47,442 nt of DNA from JANNXY01 sp964472605. GTDB lineage: Bacteria; Patescibacteriota; Minisyncoccia; Phycocordibacterales; CAIZIN01. Shown here one piece after another: positions 1 to 7,232 of the stretch. The stretch is from assembly GCA_964472605.1 (NCBI GenBank), contig CAYYLG010000002.1, positions 1 to 47,442 on the forward strand, read 5' to 3'. A program made the translations under genes and the position numbers. Position 1 is the stretch's first letter. Each line of letters starts with the position of its first letter. The notes below the pieces were generated by a model, which saw only the letters and a list, made by a program, of their open reading frames with translations, was not told the DNA's origin and did not search any database.

Positions 1-803
1 TGAAATTTCGTTCTAGGTCATTTGTAGAAAAGAAAAAAGTAAAGAGAAAGATGTTTTTCTGGGTTTTTTCTATATCTACATTAGCATTTCTTGGATTTTT
101 CTTTTGGTTTATTTACGCAGATATTTTTCAGATTAAGGAAACTGTTATAAAGGGTAATTCTTATGTTGAGGAGGTGAGTATAAGGGAAATTATTGATAGA
201 AAAATTAATGAAAAAACATTAGGTTTCATACCGCATACCAATATTTTGTTTTTTCCTAAAGCTGAAATTTTAAATGAGATACGATCAATAGCTCCAGTAA
301 AATCTGTTAAATATAGTAGAGCAGATAATACGGTTGAGTTTCAGATTGAAGAGAGAGTACCGTCCTATGTGTATTGTGAGGGTGATTATCCAACGGATGA
401 CACATGTTATTTTGCAGATGAAATGGGATTTGTTTTTCTCAAATCTCCAGCATTCAATAATTACCCATACCTGAGGCTCTATGCAAAGATAAATACATTT
501 GCATCATCTAGTGTTGGGGTAACGGTTAGAGATAAAAGTGATATAGATTTTGCACATAGTGTAGTCGATTATCTGGCAAGCAAAGATATAAATTCTGATG
601 CTATAAGCTTCGGTAGTGATTCTATTTATTTTACAATTAATATTGGCGATGCATTGATTTATGTAGCATATAAGGACAATCTGGAATCATTTAAGTCAAA
701 GTTTGAAGCCATAACAAAAGATAAAGATGCAAAAAAGTTTTTAGAATCACTGAAGTATCTCGATTTGAGATTAAATACTAAAGTCTTTCTGAAAGAAAAA
801 TAA
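1..803 (+). CDS. ftsQ: FtsQ-like cell division protein (start codon cut by window edge)
   Basis: Probable FtsQ/DivIB, a bitopic membrane protein linking early and late divisome components. From the first internal Met (position 51) it shows one membrane segment (about residues 2-24, rich in F, W and L), then a POTRA-like stretch (residues ~27-97, beginning FQIKETVIKGNSYV) and a beta-rich external domain. The frame stays open to position 3 with a basic tail typical of a cytosolic N-terminus (KFRSRSFVEKKKVKRK). The window opens with TG followed by AAA TTT, so the real start is probably an ATG whose A lies one base outside. The assignment rests on topology and on the neighbouring wall gene; sequence identity is weak, as usual for FtsQ. 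Confidence 0.7.
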   Translation, partial: KFRSRSFVEKKKVKRKMFFWVFSISTLAFLGFFFWFIYADIFQIKETVIKGNSYVEEVSIREIIDRKINEKTLGFIPHTNILFFPKAEILNEIRSIAPVKSVKYSRADNTVEFQIEERVPSYVYCEGDYPTDDTCYFADEMGFVFLKSPAFNNYPYLRLYAKINTFASSSVGVTVRDKSDIDFAHSVVDYLASKDINSDAISFGSDSIYFTINIGDALIYVAYKDNLESFKSKFEAITKDKDAKKFLESLKYLDLRLNTKVFLKEK

Positions 804-811
804 AATTAGTA

Positions 812-817
812 TATAAT
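812..817 (+). promoter_or_regulatory. -10 box (TATAAT) of the carboxypeptidase gene
   Basis: A perfect TATAAT sits exactly 6 nt upstream of the ATG at 824. Transcription would start on or next to the start codon, so a leaderless mRNA is predicted. No Shine-Dalgarno sequence is possible in this spacing. Confidence 0.65.
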
Positions 818-823
818 TCTGAC

Positions 824-1888
824 ATGGAACCAATTCATCGATACTCATTTATACCGAAGTTTCCTAAAGCTCATGAGTCTGCTTCAAAGAAGCTGGCTAA
901 GTATTCTCATATTGCACTATCTATTTTTATAGCGCTTTTCTTCGGTATTGGTTTTACAGAGGGAATGGTATCACTTGGTGGCAAAACAATAGCTTATATA
1001 AAAAAAGTTGATGTAGATAGTGTCGTAGAAAAGAGCGCGATAGGTTTTGATAGGGCTACAAGTACAGAGGCAAAAGGGAGTGATGACAAAGCGGAGATAT
1101 TTCCTATAACCGAATATACTGTCGTGGGTAAGCCCCAATACATAAATGCAGGGAGTTACTTAATTGGTGATGTGGATACAGGAGAAATTATTTTGCAAAA
1201 AGATATAAATACAATTTATCCGATAGCTTCTGTGTCAAAGCTTATGACAGCGCTTGTGACAGAGGATGCTATAGCACCGAAAACAATTGCTAAAGTTTCA
1301 AAAAAAGCTCTTGCTACATATGGTCCATCAGGAGGACTTTTCCAAGGTGAGGAAGTAAGAGTTGGAGATTTACTCTACCCACTCCTTCTTGAATCATCAA
1401 ATGATGTTGCGGAGCTTTTGTCGGAACAATTGGGGGAAGGAGAATTTGCTGCAAAGATGAATGAGAAAGCAGAAAGCATTGGTATGAAAAACACTTCATA
1501 CGAAGAGGCAAGTGGTCTTTCTAAAAATAATGTTTCTAATTCTTATGATCTTTTCCAGCTTGCACAATACATTTACAAGGAAGCGCCACACCTTCTTGAT
1601 ACAACTCGTATAAAGCAATTTTCACTCCTTAAGCATACGTGGACTAATCATAATTATTTTCTACAATACGACACCTTTGTTGGAGGAAAAAATGGTTATA
1701 CGGATGAAGCGCGCAGAACAACAGTCTCAATATTTGAGCTACCTATAAAGCGTGGTCTTGGGACAGCGGGTGCTTCTGTAGAGAAGAGACCAATTGCCAT
1801 CATCCTTCTCCAAACTGATACTCGTGAGCAAGATGTAGCTCGCCTCTTAACCTTTATCAAAAATAGTGTAGGATTGTCAGTTCGATAA
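824..1888 (+). CDS. D-alanyl-D-alanine carboxypeptidase (peptidase S11 family)
   Basis: Penicillin-binding DD-peptidase that trims the terminal D-Ala of peptidoglycan stem peptides outside the membrane. A membrane anchor covers residues ~28-48. The three active-site motifs are in order: SxxK as S136-V-S-K139, SxN as S191-S-N193, and a KTG-equivalent KNG at 289-291 (K-N-G instead of K-T-G). The start fits the TATAAT box 6 nt upstream. It lies just after ftsQ and 1 bp before dus, so the three may be partly co-transcribed. The family is clear; the DacA/DacB subgroup is not. Confidence 0.88.
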   Translation: MEPIHRYSFIPKFPKAHESASKKLAKYSHIALSIFIALFFGIGFTEGMVSLGGKTIAYIKKVDVDSVVEKSAIGFDRATSTEAKGSDDKAEIFPITEYTVVGKPQYINAGSYLIGDVDTGEIILQKDINTIYPIASVSKLMTALVTEDAIAPKTIAKVSKKALATYGPSGGLFQGEEVRVGDLLYPLLLESSNDVAELLSEQLGEGEFAAKMNEKAESIGMKNTSYEEASGLSKNNVSNSYDLFQLAQYIYKEAPHLLDTTRIKQFSLLKHTWTNHNYFLQYDTFVGGKNGYTDEARRTTVSIFELPIKRGLGTAGASVEKRPIAIILLQTDTREQDVARLLTFIKNSVGLSVR

Positions 1889-1889
1889 T

Positions 1890-2849
1890 ATGAACAATTT
1901 TTGGTTAAAACTGAATAAACCTTTTTTTGTATTGGCGCCTATGGCGGATGTGACCGATGTGGCTTTTCGCCGTGTGATTGCAAAGTACGGTAGGCCGGAT
2001 GTAATGTGGACAGAATTTGTCTCAGCAGATGGACTTATACGTGCTACAGAAGAAGGGAAGAAGAAACTCATGAAGGATCTTGAATATGATGAAAGTGAGA
2101 GACCGATTGTTGCACAGCTTTTTTCTTCTAATCCAGAGTATATGGAACAAGCTTCAAAGATCGTGCAGGATCTTGGCTTTGATGGAATAGATATAAACAT
2201 GGGATGTCCGGATAAGGGGATAGAGAAGCAGGGTTGTGGTAGTGCAATGATAAAGAATCCTGAAAAAGCAAAAGAAATAATTCTTGCTGCAAAACGTGGT
2301 GCACCGAATCTTCCAATCTCTGTGAAGACCAGAATTGGATACAATAAAAATGAATTAGAAACTTGGTTACCAAAACTTCTCGAGGCGGAACCTGCCGTGG
2401 TAACGATTCATTGTAGAACACGTAAAGAAATGTCTAAGGTTCCCGCAAGATGGGAGCATGTGAAGCGTGCAGTAGAAATAAGAAATGAACTTGGATCAAA
2501 AACACTCATAATCGGTAATGGGGATTTGAAGGATATAAACGATGCGAGACAAAAATGTGAAGAAACTGGAGCTGATGGCGCGATGCTGGGGAGGGCAATA
2601 TTCGGTAATCCGTGGCTTTTTTCTGGAAAGATGCCAGAAAGTATAAAAGAGAGATTGAATGTTATGGTAGAGCATACATTTTTATTTGAAGAGCTTTTAG
2701 GTGGAATAAAAAGTTTTGCTTTGATGAAAAAGCATTATAAAGCATATGTGACTGGGTTCGACGGAGTGTACGAACTCCGTGCCAAGCTCATGGAGGCAGA
2801 AAATGCCACTGAAATTAAGGCCATAGTTGATGACTTTTTGAAAGCTTGA
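1890..2849 (+). CDS. dus: tRNA-dihydrouridine synthase
   Basis: FMN-dependent enzyme that reduces uridines of the tRNA D-loop to dihydrouridine. The N-terminus has the FMN-barrel signature (APMADVTDVAFRR, residues ~16-28). The family motif NMGCPDKG is followed by QGCGSA with the likely catalytic Cys116. KTRIG and HCRTR segments and a C-terminal small helical region (KSFALMKKHYKAY) also match Dus. At 319 aa it is normal length. The ATG is one base after the previous stop, with no visible ribosome binding site. The final TGA overlaps the -35 box of the downstream RNA gene and confirms that TGA is a stop here. Confidence 0.92.
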   Translation: MNNFWLKLNKPFFVLAPMADVTDVAFRRVIAKYGRPDVMWTEFVSADGLIRATEEGKKKLMKDLEYDESERPIVAQLFSSNPEYMEQASKIVQDLGFDGIDINMGCPDKGIEKQGCGSAMIKNPEKAKEIILAAKRGAPNLPISVKTRIGYNKNELETWLPKLLEAEPAVVTIHCRTRKEMSKVPARWEHVKRAVEIRNELGSKTLIIGNGDLKDINDARQKCEETGADGAMLGRAIFGNPWLFSGKMPESIKERLNVMVEHTFLFEELLGGIKSFALMKKHYKAYVTGFDGVYELRAKLMEAENATEIKAIVDDFLKA

Positions 2850-2873
2850 CAATATTTTTATATCTGCTATATT
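2846..2873 (+). promoter_or_regulatory. Strong promoter of the structured RNA gene
   Basis: Consensus -35 TTGACA (2846-2851), 16-bp spacer and extended -10 TGC-TATATT (2865-2873). It overlaps the dus stop codon. It is the best -35/-10 pair in the first 10 kb and predicts a start near 2880, as expected for an abundant stable RNA. Confidence 0.7.
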
Positions 2874-2879
2874 ACTTGT

Positions 2880-3304
2880 CTATGTTGCATCAGGCACATA
2901 AGCAGTAAACAGACCATCGGCCGGGAGCAGACTCCCTTGGCCCGGATAGGAAAAGTCCTGGGAGGCTGAAACCTCAGACAGGCGCACGAAACAGCGAACG
3001 AAAGTTTTTGAAAAACTAGAAGCCCGATAGAGATTAGGGGTATGTCATGTATCTCTTTGCGTTACCTTCGGGTTGGTAGGCTTTCAAGCCCAAACAAGCA
3101 CATTTTAAAACCTTATTTATTCCCCATAGCGCCATCGAAAGGCTTCTCTGAAAGAGAATGTTGGTGGGAAATTAAATAAAAACAGAATCCAGAAGTTAAG
3201 CGACTCTGGGAACACATTCTGATTACGTAGCAGGTAGAGGTCCTGCAAGGTATTAGATAAAAATTTGAGCGCTGGAGCCACCTGATTTCGACGGGTGGCT
3301 TTTC
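2880..3304 (+). ncRNA. rnpB: Structured non-coding RNA, possibly divergent RNase P RNA
   Basis: About 420 nt without a coding frame, between a near-consensus promoter and an intrinsic terminator. Stems visible by eye include GGGAG/CTCCC near 2921, AGAGAT/ATCTCT near 3025-3050, GGCT/AGCC near 3080, CAGAAT/ATTCTG (about 3183-3225) and GCAGG/CCTGC near 3230-3250. ATCAGG (2889-2894) can pair with CCTGAT (3281-3286) and close the molecule. Blocks resembling RNase P class A are GGAAAAGTCC (the P4 5-prime strand), GCGCACGAAACAGCGAACG (like GUGCAACAGA) and CAAGCCCAAACAAG (like CAAG-CCAAAUAG). I could not find a convincing 3-prime P4 strand (ACAGA-CCCGGCUU), so the RNase P label is tentative. tmRNA and SRP RNA hallmarks are absent. 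Confidence 0.5.
3277..3304 (+). terminator. Intrinsic terminator of the RNA gene
   Basis: GCCACC / GGTGGC stem (3277-3282 with 3294-3299) followed by TTTT. Part of its left arm could instead pair with ATCAGG at the RNA 5-prime end, so terminator and closing helix may be alternatives. Confidence 0.6.
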
Positions 3305-3328
3305 TCTTTGTATTTTTTAGGTGTCCTG

Positions 3329-3334
3329 TATAAT
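3329..3334 (+). promoter_or_regulatory. -10 box of dnaX (leaderless type)
   Basis: TATAAT ends 6 nt before the ATG at 3341. This decides the dnaX start: the upstream in-frame start (3308) would lie before the promoter. Confidence 0.65.
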
Positions 3335-3340
3335 GCTTGT

Positions 3341-4378
3341 ATGTCTAAGAAAGAGCAGAGTCAGACCCTATATCGCAAGTATCGCCCAAGTAAGTTTGAT
3401 GAAGTTATCGGCCAGGAACATATTGTTTCTGTACTCCAAAATGCATTAAGTAAAAATAGTATTTCTCATGCCTATCTATTTCATGGAGGACGTGGTACAG
3501 GTAAGACTTCTGTGGCGAGGATTCTTGCTAAGGAACTTGGAACCACACTAAATGATTTGTATGAGATAGATGCAGCATCAAACAGAGGTATAGATGATAT
3601 ACGAGAACTTCGTGAAGGTGTTCGAACTGTACCTTTCGAATCAAAGTATAAAGTCTATATAATCGATGAAGCTCATATGCTAACCAAGGAGGCTTGGAAT
3701 GCTTTACTCAAGACTCTAGAGGAACCACCGGCTCATGCGATCTTTGTTCTTGCAACAACTGAGCTACACAAAGTTCCAGATACTATAATTTCTCGTTCTG
3801 AGGTTTATACATTCAAGGAGCCGACATCTACGACACTTAAGGATGTGGTGAAAGATGTGGCAACAAAGGAGGGTTATATAATTGACTCTGGCACAGCTGA
3901 GCTTATTGCATTACTTGGCGAGGGTTCATTTCGCGATACTTTAAGCATTTTGCAGAAAGTTGTAAGTGGTATAGAAAATAATAAAATTCTAGAGGATGAT
4001 GTAGAGAGACTTCTTGGTACTCCAAAGAAAAGTTTGATAAGAGAGTTTGTTGAGGTTTTTATCAAGAAAGATTCAAAGAAATCGCTAGATGTTTTTCGTA
4101 GGTCCAGAGAGTTGGGTATTGATACAAAACTTTTTCTCAAATTGGTTTTACATATGATAAGACTAGGATTACTTTTGAAAATCTCCTCCACTAGTAAAGA
4201 GTTTGTATCTAACCACGCAAGCAGGGAGGATGTTGACTTCCTTATTAATCTTGTAGATAGATACAAGAAAGAATTTAATTCAAAAACATTGGATGCTTTG
4301 CTTAAAGCTTATTCAACGGTGGCTATATCACCCATACCAGAATTACCTGTCGAAATGGCTATAAGTGAGTTAGAATAG
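3341..4378 (+). CDS. dnaX: DNA polymerase III subunit gamma/tau (short form)
   Basis: AAA+ clamp-loader subunit of the replicase. The N-terminus (LYRKYRPSKFDEVIGQEH) is classic DnaX, followed by Walker A GGRGTGKT (residues ~49-56), DAASNRGIDDIREL, Walker B with DEAH (109-112) and an arginine-finger region ISRSE. Two things differ from the family. The protein is about 345 aa and lacks the tau C-terminal domains. The four-cysteine zinc module normally between Walker A and the DAASNRG motif is missing: ILAKELGTTLNDLYEIDAA runs straight through. The start at 3341 rests on the TATAAT 6 nt upstream. Confidence 0.92.
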   Translation: MSKKEQSQTLYRKYRPSKFDEVIGQEHIVSVLQNALSKNSISHAYLFHGGRGTGKTSVARILAKELGTTLNDLYEIDAASNRGIDDIRELREGVRTVPFESKYKVYIIDEAHMLTKEAWNALLKTLEEPPAHAIFVLATTELHKVPDTIISRSEVYTFKEPTSTTLKDVVKDVATKEGYIIDSGTAELIALLGEGSFRDTLSILQKVVSGIENNKILEDDVERLLGTPKKSLIREFVEVFIKKDSKKSLDVFRRSRELGIDTKLFLKLVLHMIRLGLLLKISSTSKEFVSNHASREDVDFLINLVDRYKKEFNSKTLDALLKAYSTVAISPIPELPVEMAISELE

Positions 4379-4381
4379 TGG

Positions 4382-4408
4382 GTAATACTATTGATTGCTG
4401 ATACGTCT
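4382..4408 (+). promoter_or_regulatory. Candidate ECF-type promoter before the sigma gene
   Basis: GTAATA (4382-4387), 15-nt spacer, ACGTCT (4403-4408), then 6 nt to the ATG. A similar pair, GTAATA with 14 nt and ACGTCT (5689-5714), lies before the fibronectin-III-like gene. No TATAAT is present here. The repeated arrangement suggests autoregulation by the sigma factor, but with two examples this is only a hypothesis. Confidence 0.3.
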
Positions 4409-4414
4409 ATATAA

Positions 4415-4924
4415 ATGGATAAAATTAAAAAACAAAATGACTTCGCGGGTATCTATAGGAAGTATGTTAATGATATATTTCGATTTTGCTATATTCGTGT
4501 AAGTGATAGAGAGCAAGCCAAGGACCTTTCCCAGCAAGTTTTTCTCAAGGCTTGGGATTACGTAGATAAAGGTAATGACTTGGATAATCCAAAGGCATTT
4601 CTCTATCAGATAGCAAGAAATATCATAATTGATTGGTATAGGAAAAAGAAGGAGAGTTCACTAGATAAAATGATCGAGGAGGATGGTTATGATATACCAG
4701 ATCAAAATTCAGTCTCCGATATATATAGAGACTCTGATATGAAGTCGGTTTTGATTGCGATGAAATCCATCCCCAAGGAAGATTCTGATGCGCTTACCAT
4801 GAGATATATTGATGGTATGTCAGTAAGCGAAATTGCTAAGGTATTGAATGAAAGAGAAAACACTGTTTCTGTGCGCATACACCGTGCTATAGAAAAAGTT
4901 AGAGATATAATGATAAAAAAATGA
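4415..4924 (+). CDS. RNA polymerase sigma factor, ECF (sigma-70 family)
   Basis: A 169-aa alternative sigma factor with only regions 2 and 4. Region 2 lies at about residues 10-75 (YVNDIFRFCYIRVSDREQAKDLSQQVFLKAWDY, NPKAFLYQIARNIIIDWYRKKK); region 4 is at the C-terminus (MRYIDGMSVSEIAKVLNERENTVSVRIHRAIEKVR) with a helix-turn-helix. It overlaps the next gene by 4 bp (ATGA), so translation is probably coupled to that gene, its likely membrane partner. The target regulon is unknown; a shared GTAATA/ACGTCT pair upstream of this gene and of the 5762 gene is a candidate. Confidence 0.9.
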   Translation: MDKIKKQNDFAGIYRKYVNDIFRFCYIRVSDREQAKDLSQQVFLKAWDYVDKGNDLDNPKAFLYQIARNIIIDWYRKKKESSLDKMIEEDGYDIPDQNSVSDIYRDSDMKSVLIAMKSIPKEDSDALTMRYIDGMSVSEIAKVLNERENTVSVRIHRAIEKVRDIMIKK

Positions 4925-5688
4925 TTTTCAATAAAACAATAAACAAAATAAAAAAGTTCAGACAGATTAAATTGTCTAAGGAAGAAGCGGATCAAATGTT
5001 TGCTGATTTTTCTCGTATAACAGGTATGGAGGCAAAGCCAATTGTTTCTGAGTATTTTGTATTTTCATGGCAGAGGTATGCATCTTATGCAACCCTGGTT
5101 CTATTCCTTGGTCTAAGTACACTTTCTTATGCAGCGGAAGGGGCACTCCCAGGAGATATACTTTATCCAATCAAAATTAAAGTAAATGAGTCTGTTATAC
5201 GTAAAGTGTCATCTACAGATGCAGAGGTAGCAATTCTTGAAAGACGATTTGATGAGGCAAAAAAGCTTCGTGATAAGGGTGAATTAAAGGATGAAATTAA
5301 GATTTTGGTGCGAGAAAATGTTTTCAAACAGTTAAGTATTGCTTCACCGGAAGTACTGGATGAGATAGAGCAGGAGGATCAAAAGGAAAATGGTAGATCT
5401 GCAAAATCTAAAGTAAATATTTCTGAGCCTGCAATTATGATGATGAGTGCGGAATTAGCTCCAAGCGAAGATGAGAGAGAGGTAGAAGTTGAAGACAATG
5501 AGATTGAGGACGAAGATAGTGTGGAGTATAAGTCTAAAAATAATAATGATAAAAATGATGAACAGGATGAAAAAAAGGATGAAACTAAAAAGGATAGACA
5601 GGATAAGGTAAAAGATATAATCAAAAAACATAAAGAAATTTTTGATGAGATTGACAATCTGGATGATAGTGTTGATATTGATTTGTAA
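4921..5688 (+). CDS. Membrane protein with DUF5667-like domain, probable partner of the ECF sigma factor
   Basis: The start overlaps the sigma stop codon (ATGA). A cytosolic N-terminus of about 45 residues (LSKEEADQMFADFSRITGM) precedes a hydrophobic segment (residues ~50-70) ending YAAEGALPGDILYPIKIKVNE, a signature I associate with DUF5667 proteins of Gram-positive and CPR bacteria. It continues as a charged, largely acidic and lysine-rich helical tail (residues ~160-255, runs of E, D, K, N). There is no zinc-binding anti-sigma motif (HxxxCxxC). The location and topology suggest an anti-sigma or surface-sensing role; this is inferred from context, not from a known fold. Confidence 0.6.
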   Translation: MIFNKTINKIKKFRQIKLSKEEADQMFADFSRITGMEAKPIVSEYFVFSWQRYASYATLVLFLGLSTLSYAAEGALPGDILYPIKIKVNESVIRKVSSTDAEVAILERRFDEAKKLRDKGELKDEIKILVRENVFKQLSIASPEVLDEIEQEDQKENGRSAKSKVNISEPAIMMMSAELAPSEDEREVEVEDNEIEDEDSVEYKSKNNNDKNDEQDEKKDETKKDRQDKVKDIIKKHKEIFDEIDNLDDSVDIDL

Positions 5689-5761
5689 GTAATATCAGAT
5701 AGGCACAGACGTCTTTATTAGTGTGGGCCGAATCGTTATAAGTTTGACTTAAATTAAAACT

Positions 5762-6436
5762 ATGAAAAAGATATATAATTACAAAAAAATATTTGTCGTG
5801 CCAGCGCTCCTTGCACTTACGGTCCTTCCGCTTAGTGCAAGTGCTTTAGGTGTTGGAATTGATGGTACAACCAAGACAGGATTTAAGCTGGATGGAAATA
5901 GGGTAGAATCTAGACAGGAGGTAAATGCAAAAGCTGAAGATAGAGATGATGATAGAGATGAAAAATCTAAATCTGATTTAAGAAAGGATCGTGGTACAAC
6001 CTCGACTTCAACGGGTGACATGAGGTTGCCAAAAGGGATTGAGAAAAGAATTGAAGATGGAAAAAGTATCCCATATGGTATTTGGAAGAAGATTGGTGAG
6101 AGGTTTGACTCTTGGTTTAACTGGTTCTCAAAACATGATCTTAAAACTGATGTGACTAGTCCTATTATTAAGTCTATAAAAGTAAATGATGTGGCGAGTA
6201 CTTCAGCTGTTGTGGTTTGGACAACAGATGAAAGAGCTAACGGTAATCTTTGGTACAGTACTAGTACTATAGATATAAATGCTACGTCTAGTGTTTCTCT
6301 CAATGATTATAAAAGACTTCATACAGTAAAACTGGATAATTTATCTGCATCAACAACATACAAATATGTTGTAAAAAGTAGTGATAAAGCAGGTAATGTG
6401 GTTGTTTCTGGTCAGGGTGAATTTACAACAAAATAA
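5762..6436 (+). CDS. Secreted protein with C-terminal fibronectin type III-like domain
   Basis: Signal peptide at residues 1-28 (MKKIYNYKKIF... ending SASALG). A low-complexity charged middle (residues ~45-95, runs of D, R, K and S) precedes a beta-sandwich of about 90 residues starting TSPIIKSIKVNDVASTSAVV, with VVWTTDERANGNLWYSTS and LSASTTYKYVVKSSDKAGNVV, typical of FN3/phosphatase-N-like domains. It probably acts at the cell surface. It follows the sigma/DUF5667 pair, and an ACGTCT element (5709-5714) like the one before the sigma gene lies upstream, so it could be a regulon member. A TAAATT 6 nt before the ATG could alternatively serve as its -10 box. Confidence 0.7.
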   Translation: MKKIYNYKKIFVVPALLALTVLPLSASALGVGIDGTTKTGFKLDGNRVESRQEVNAKAEDRDDDRDEKSKSDLRKDRGTTSTSTGDMRLPKGIEKRIEDGKSIPYGIWKKIGERFDSWFNWFSKHDLKTDVTSPIIKSIKVNDVASTSAVVVWTTDERANGNLWYSTSTIDINATSSVSLNDYKRLHTVKLDNLSASTTYKYVVKSSDKAGNVVVSGQGEFTTK

Positions 6437-6455
6437 TTATTTTCCTAAACTGATA

Positions 6456-6486
6456 ACAAAAAAAGAGCTTTAAGCTCTTTTTTTGT
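6456..6486. terminator. Bidirectional terminator between convergent genes
   Basis: AGAGCTT / AAGCTCT hairpin (6464-6478) flanked by A-run and T-run, usable from both strands. On the minus strand its apex contains the TAA stop of the small basic protein gene. Confidence 0.7.
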
Positions 6487-6592
6487 TTGTTTTCTTAGCA
6501 GCTTTCATTGCATATTTTACTGCCAAGCGCTTCTTTGTCTTTTTAGAACGTGAAGTCTTGTTTTTTGTATTTGTTGCTTCTCTTTTTGCCAT
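6470..6592 (-). CDS. Very basic 40-residue protein
   Basis: Reads MAKREATNTKNKTSRSKKTK followed by KRLAVKYAMKAAKKTNKKRA; 17 of 40 residues are Lys or Arg. No known family is recognised. Reality is supported by a TATACT box (minus strand, 6601-6606) 8 nt before the ATG, the same leaderless arrangement as other genes here, and by the terminator whose loop contains the stop codon. A nucleic-acid-binding or ribosome-associated role is plausible from charge alone. Confidence 0.6.
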   Translation of the reverse strand: MAKREATNTKNKTSRSKKTKKRLAVKYAMKAAKKTNKKRA

Positions 6593-6643
6593 AGGGATAT
6601 AGTATAGCTTGTTTTTTTAAAAAAGTATATAAAAAAGAAAGTA

Positions 6644-7081
6644 TTACAACGAGAATAGCTTTTTGGCTTCTCTGTAAACAATCTCGAGTGTCATTGATGC
6701 ACGACCTCCGTCTTGAGTTATTCCTTCAAACCAAGGCTTAACATGTTCAACAAACTTATTATCCTCAATAAGTCTCAGAATTATTCCATCCGATAATCCA
6801 AATTCTTTTAGAATCTGTGTAATAAGCTCATCTGTGTATCCATTTTCCATCCATATTTTTATGACTTCTTCGTATGAAGGGAAAAAGGTGAATTCATAAG
6901 TCGTTGTCAGACTCTCAGTAGTTCCAAGAATAGTATTGCCTTTTAAAATAAGCTCTTTTTGATAATTGAGCCGAGCAATAATTCTGTCGGCAACTTCAAA
7001 AACAAAAGGTTCACCCGTTACTAGGTTTAGCACGTATCTGGTTGTGTAGGTCATGTTCCGAGCAGGACTATAACAGAACAT
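6644..7081 (-). CDS. Hypothetical protein, 145 aa
   Basis: No family recognised. It is soluble and mixed alpha/beta, with VADRIIARLNYQKELILKGN and a helical C-terminal half (LITQILKEFGLSDGIILRLI). It lies directly downstream of tRNA-Gln on the same strand. A TAGACT box 8 nt before the ATG at 7081 supports this start; an internal ATG at 7054, which begins MTYTTRYVLN, has a TATAGT 12 nt upstream and is the alternative. Confidence 0.6.
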   Translation of the reverse strand: MFCYSPARNMTYTTRYVLNLVTGEPFVFEVADRIIARLNYQKELILKGNTILGTTESLTTTYEFTFFPSYEEVIKIWMENGYTDELITQILKEFGLSDGIILRLIEDNKFVEHVKPWFEGITQDGGRASMTLEIVYREAKKLFSL

Positions 7082-7100
7082 CTACCATTAGTCTATTTTG

Positions 7101-7171
7101 CTGCCAGACTTGGACTCGAACCAAGATAGACGCCTCCAGAGGGCGCCGTCCTACCATTAGACGATCTGGCA
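7101..7171 (-). tRNA. tRNA-Gln (anticodon CUG)
   Basis: Minus-strand cloverleaf: acceptor TGCCAGA/TCTGGCA (7 bp), anticodon stem GCGCC/GGCGT around loop CTCTGGA (anticodon CUG at 34-36), T-arm CTTGG-TTCGAGT-CCAAG, discriminator G. CCA is not encoded. A TTGACC-17-TAAGCC promoter lies immediately upstream on the minus strand (7180-7203). Confidence 0.92.
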
Positions 7172-7220
7172 ATAGGCTTACACAATAACTTTTTTATGGT
7201 CAAAAATCAATTCGATTTGT

Positions 7221-7226
7221 TATACT
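7221..7226 (+). promoter_or_regulatory. Extended -10 box of the 7233 gene
   Basis: TGT-TATACT ending 6 nt before the ATG at 7233; leaderless arrangement. Confidence 0.6.
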
Positions 7227-7232
7227 AAATTT

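Noticed and set aside
3170..3260. 5S rRNA, suggested by CCAGAAGTTAAGCG
   Set aside because: The flanking sequence folds into a CAGAAT/ATTCTG hairpin and lacks 5S loop E and the closing helix; it lies within a longer RNA.
3270..3305. tmRNA 5-prime end, suggested by TGATTTCGACGGG
   Set aside because: The bases form the terminator loop and right arm, and dnaX begins 40 nt later; no tag frame or T-arm was found.
4415..5688. Classical anti-sigma factor with zinc motif
   Set aside because: No HxxxCxxC motif in the partner protein; the anti-sigma role is kept only as an inference from context.
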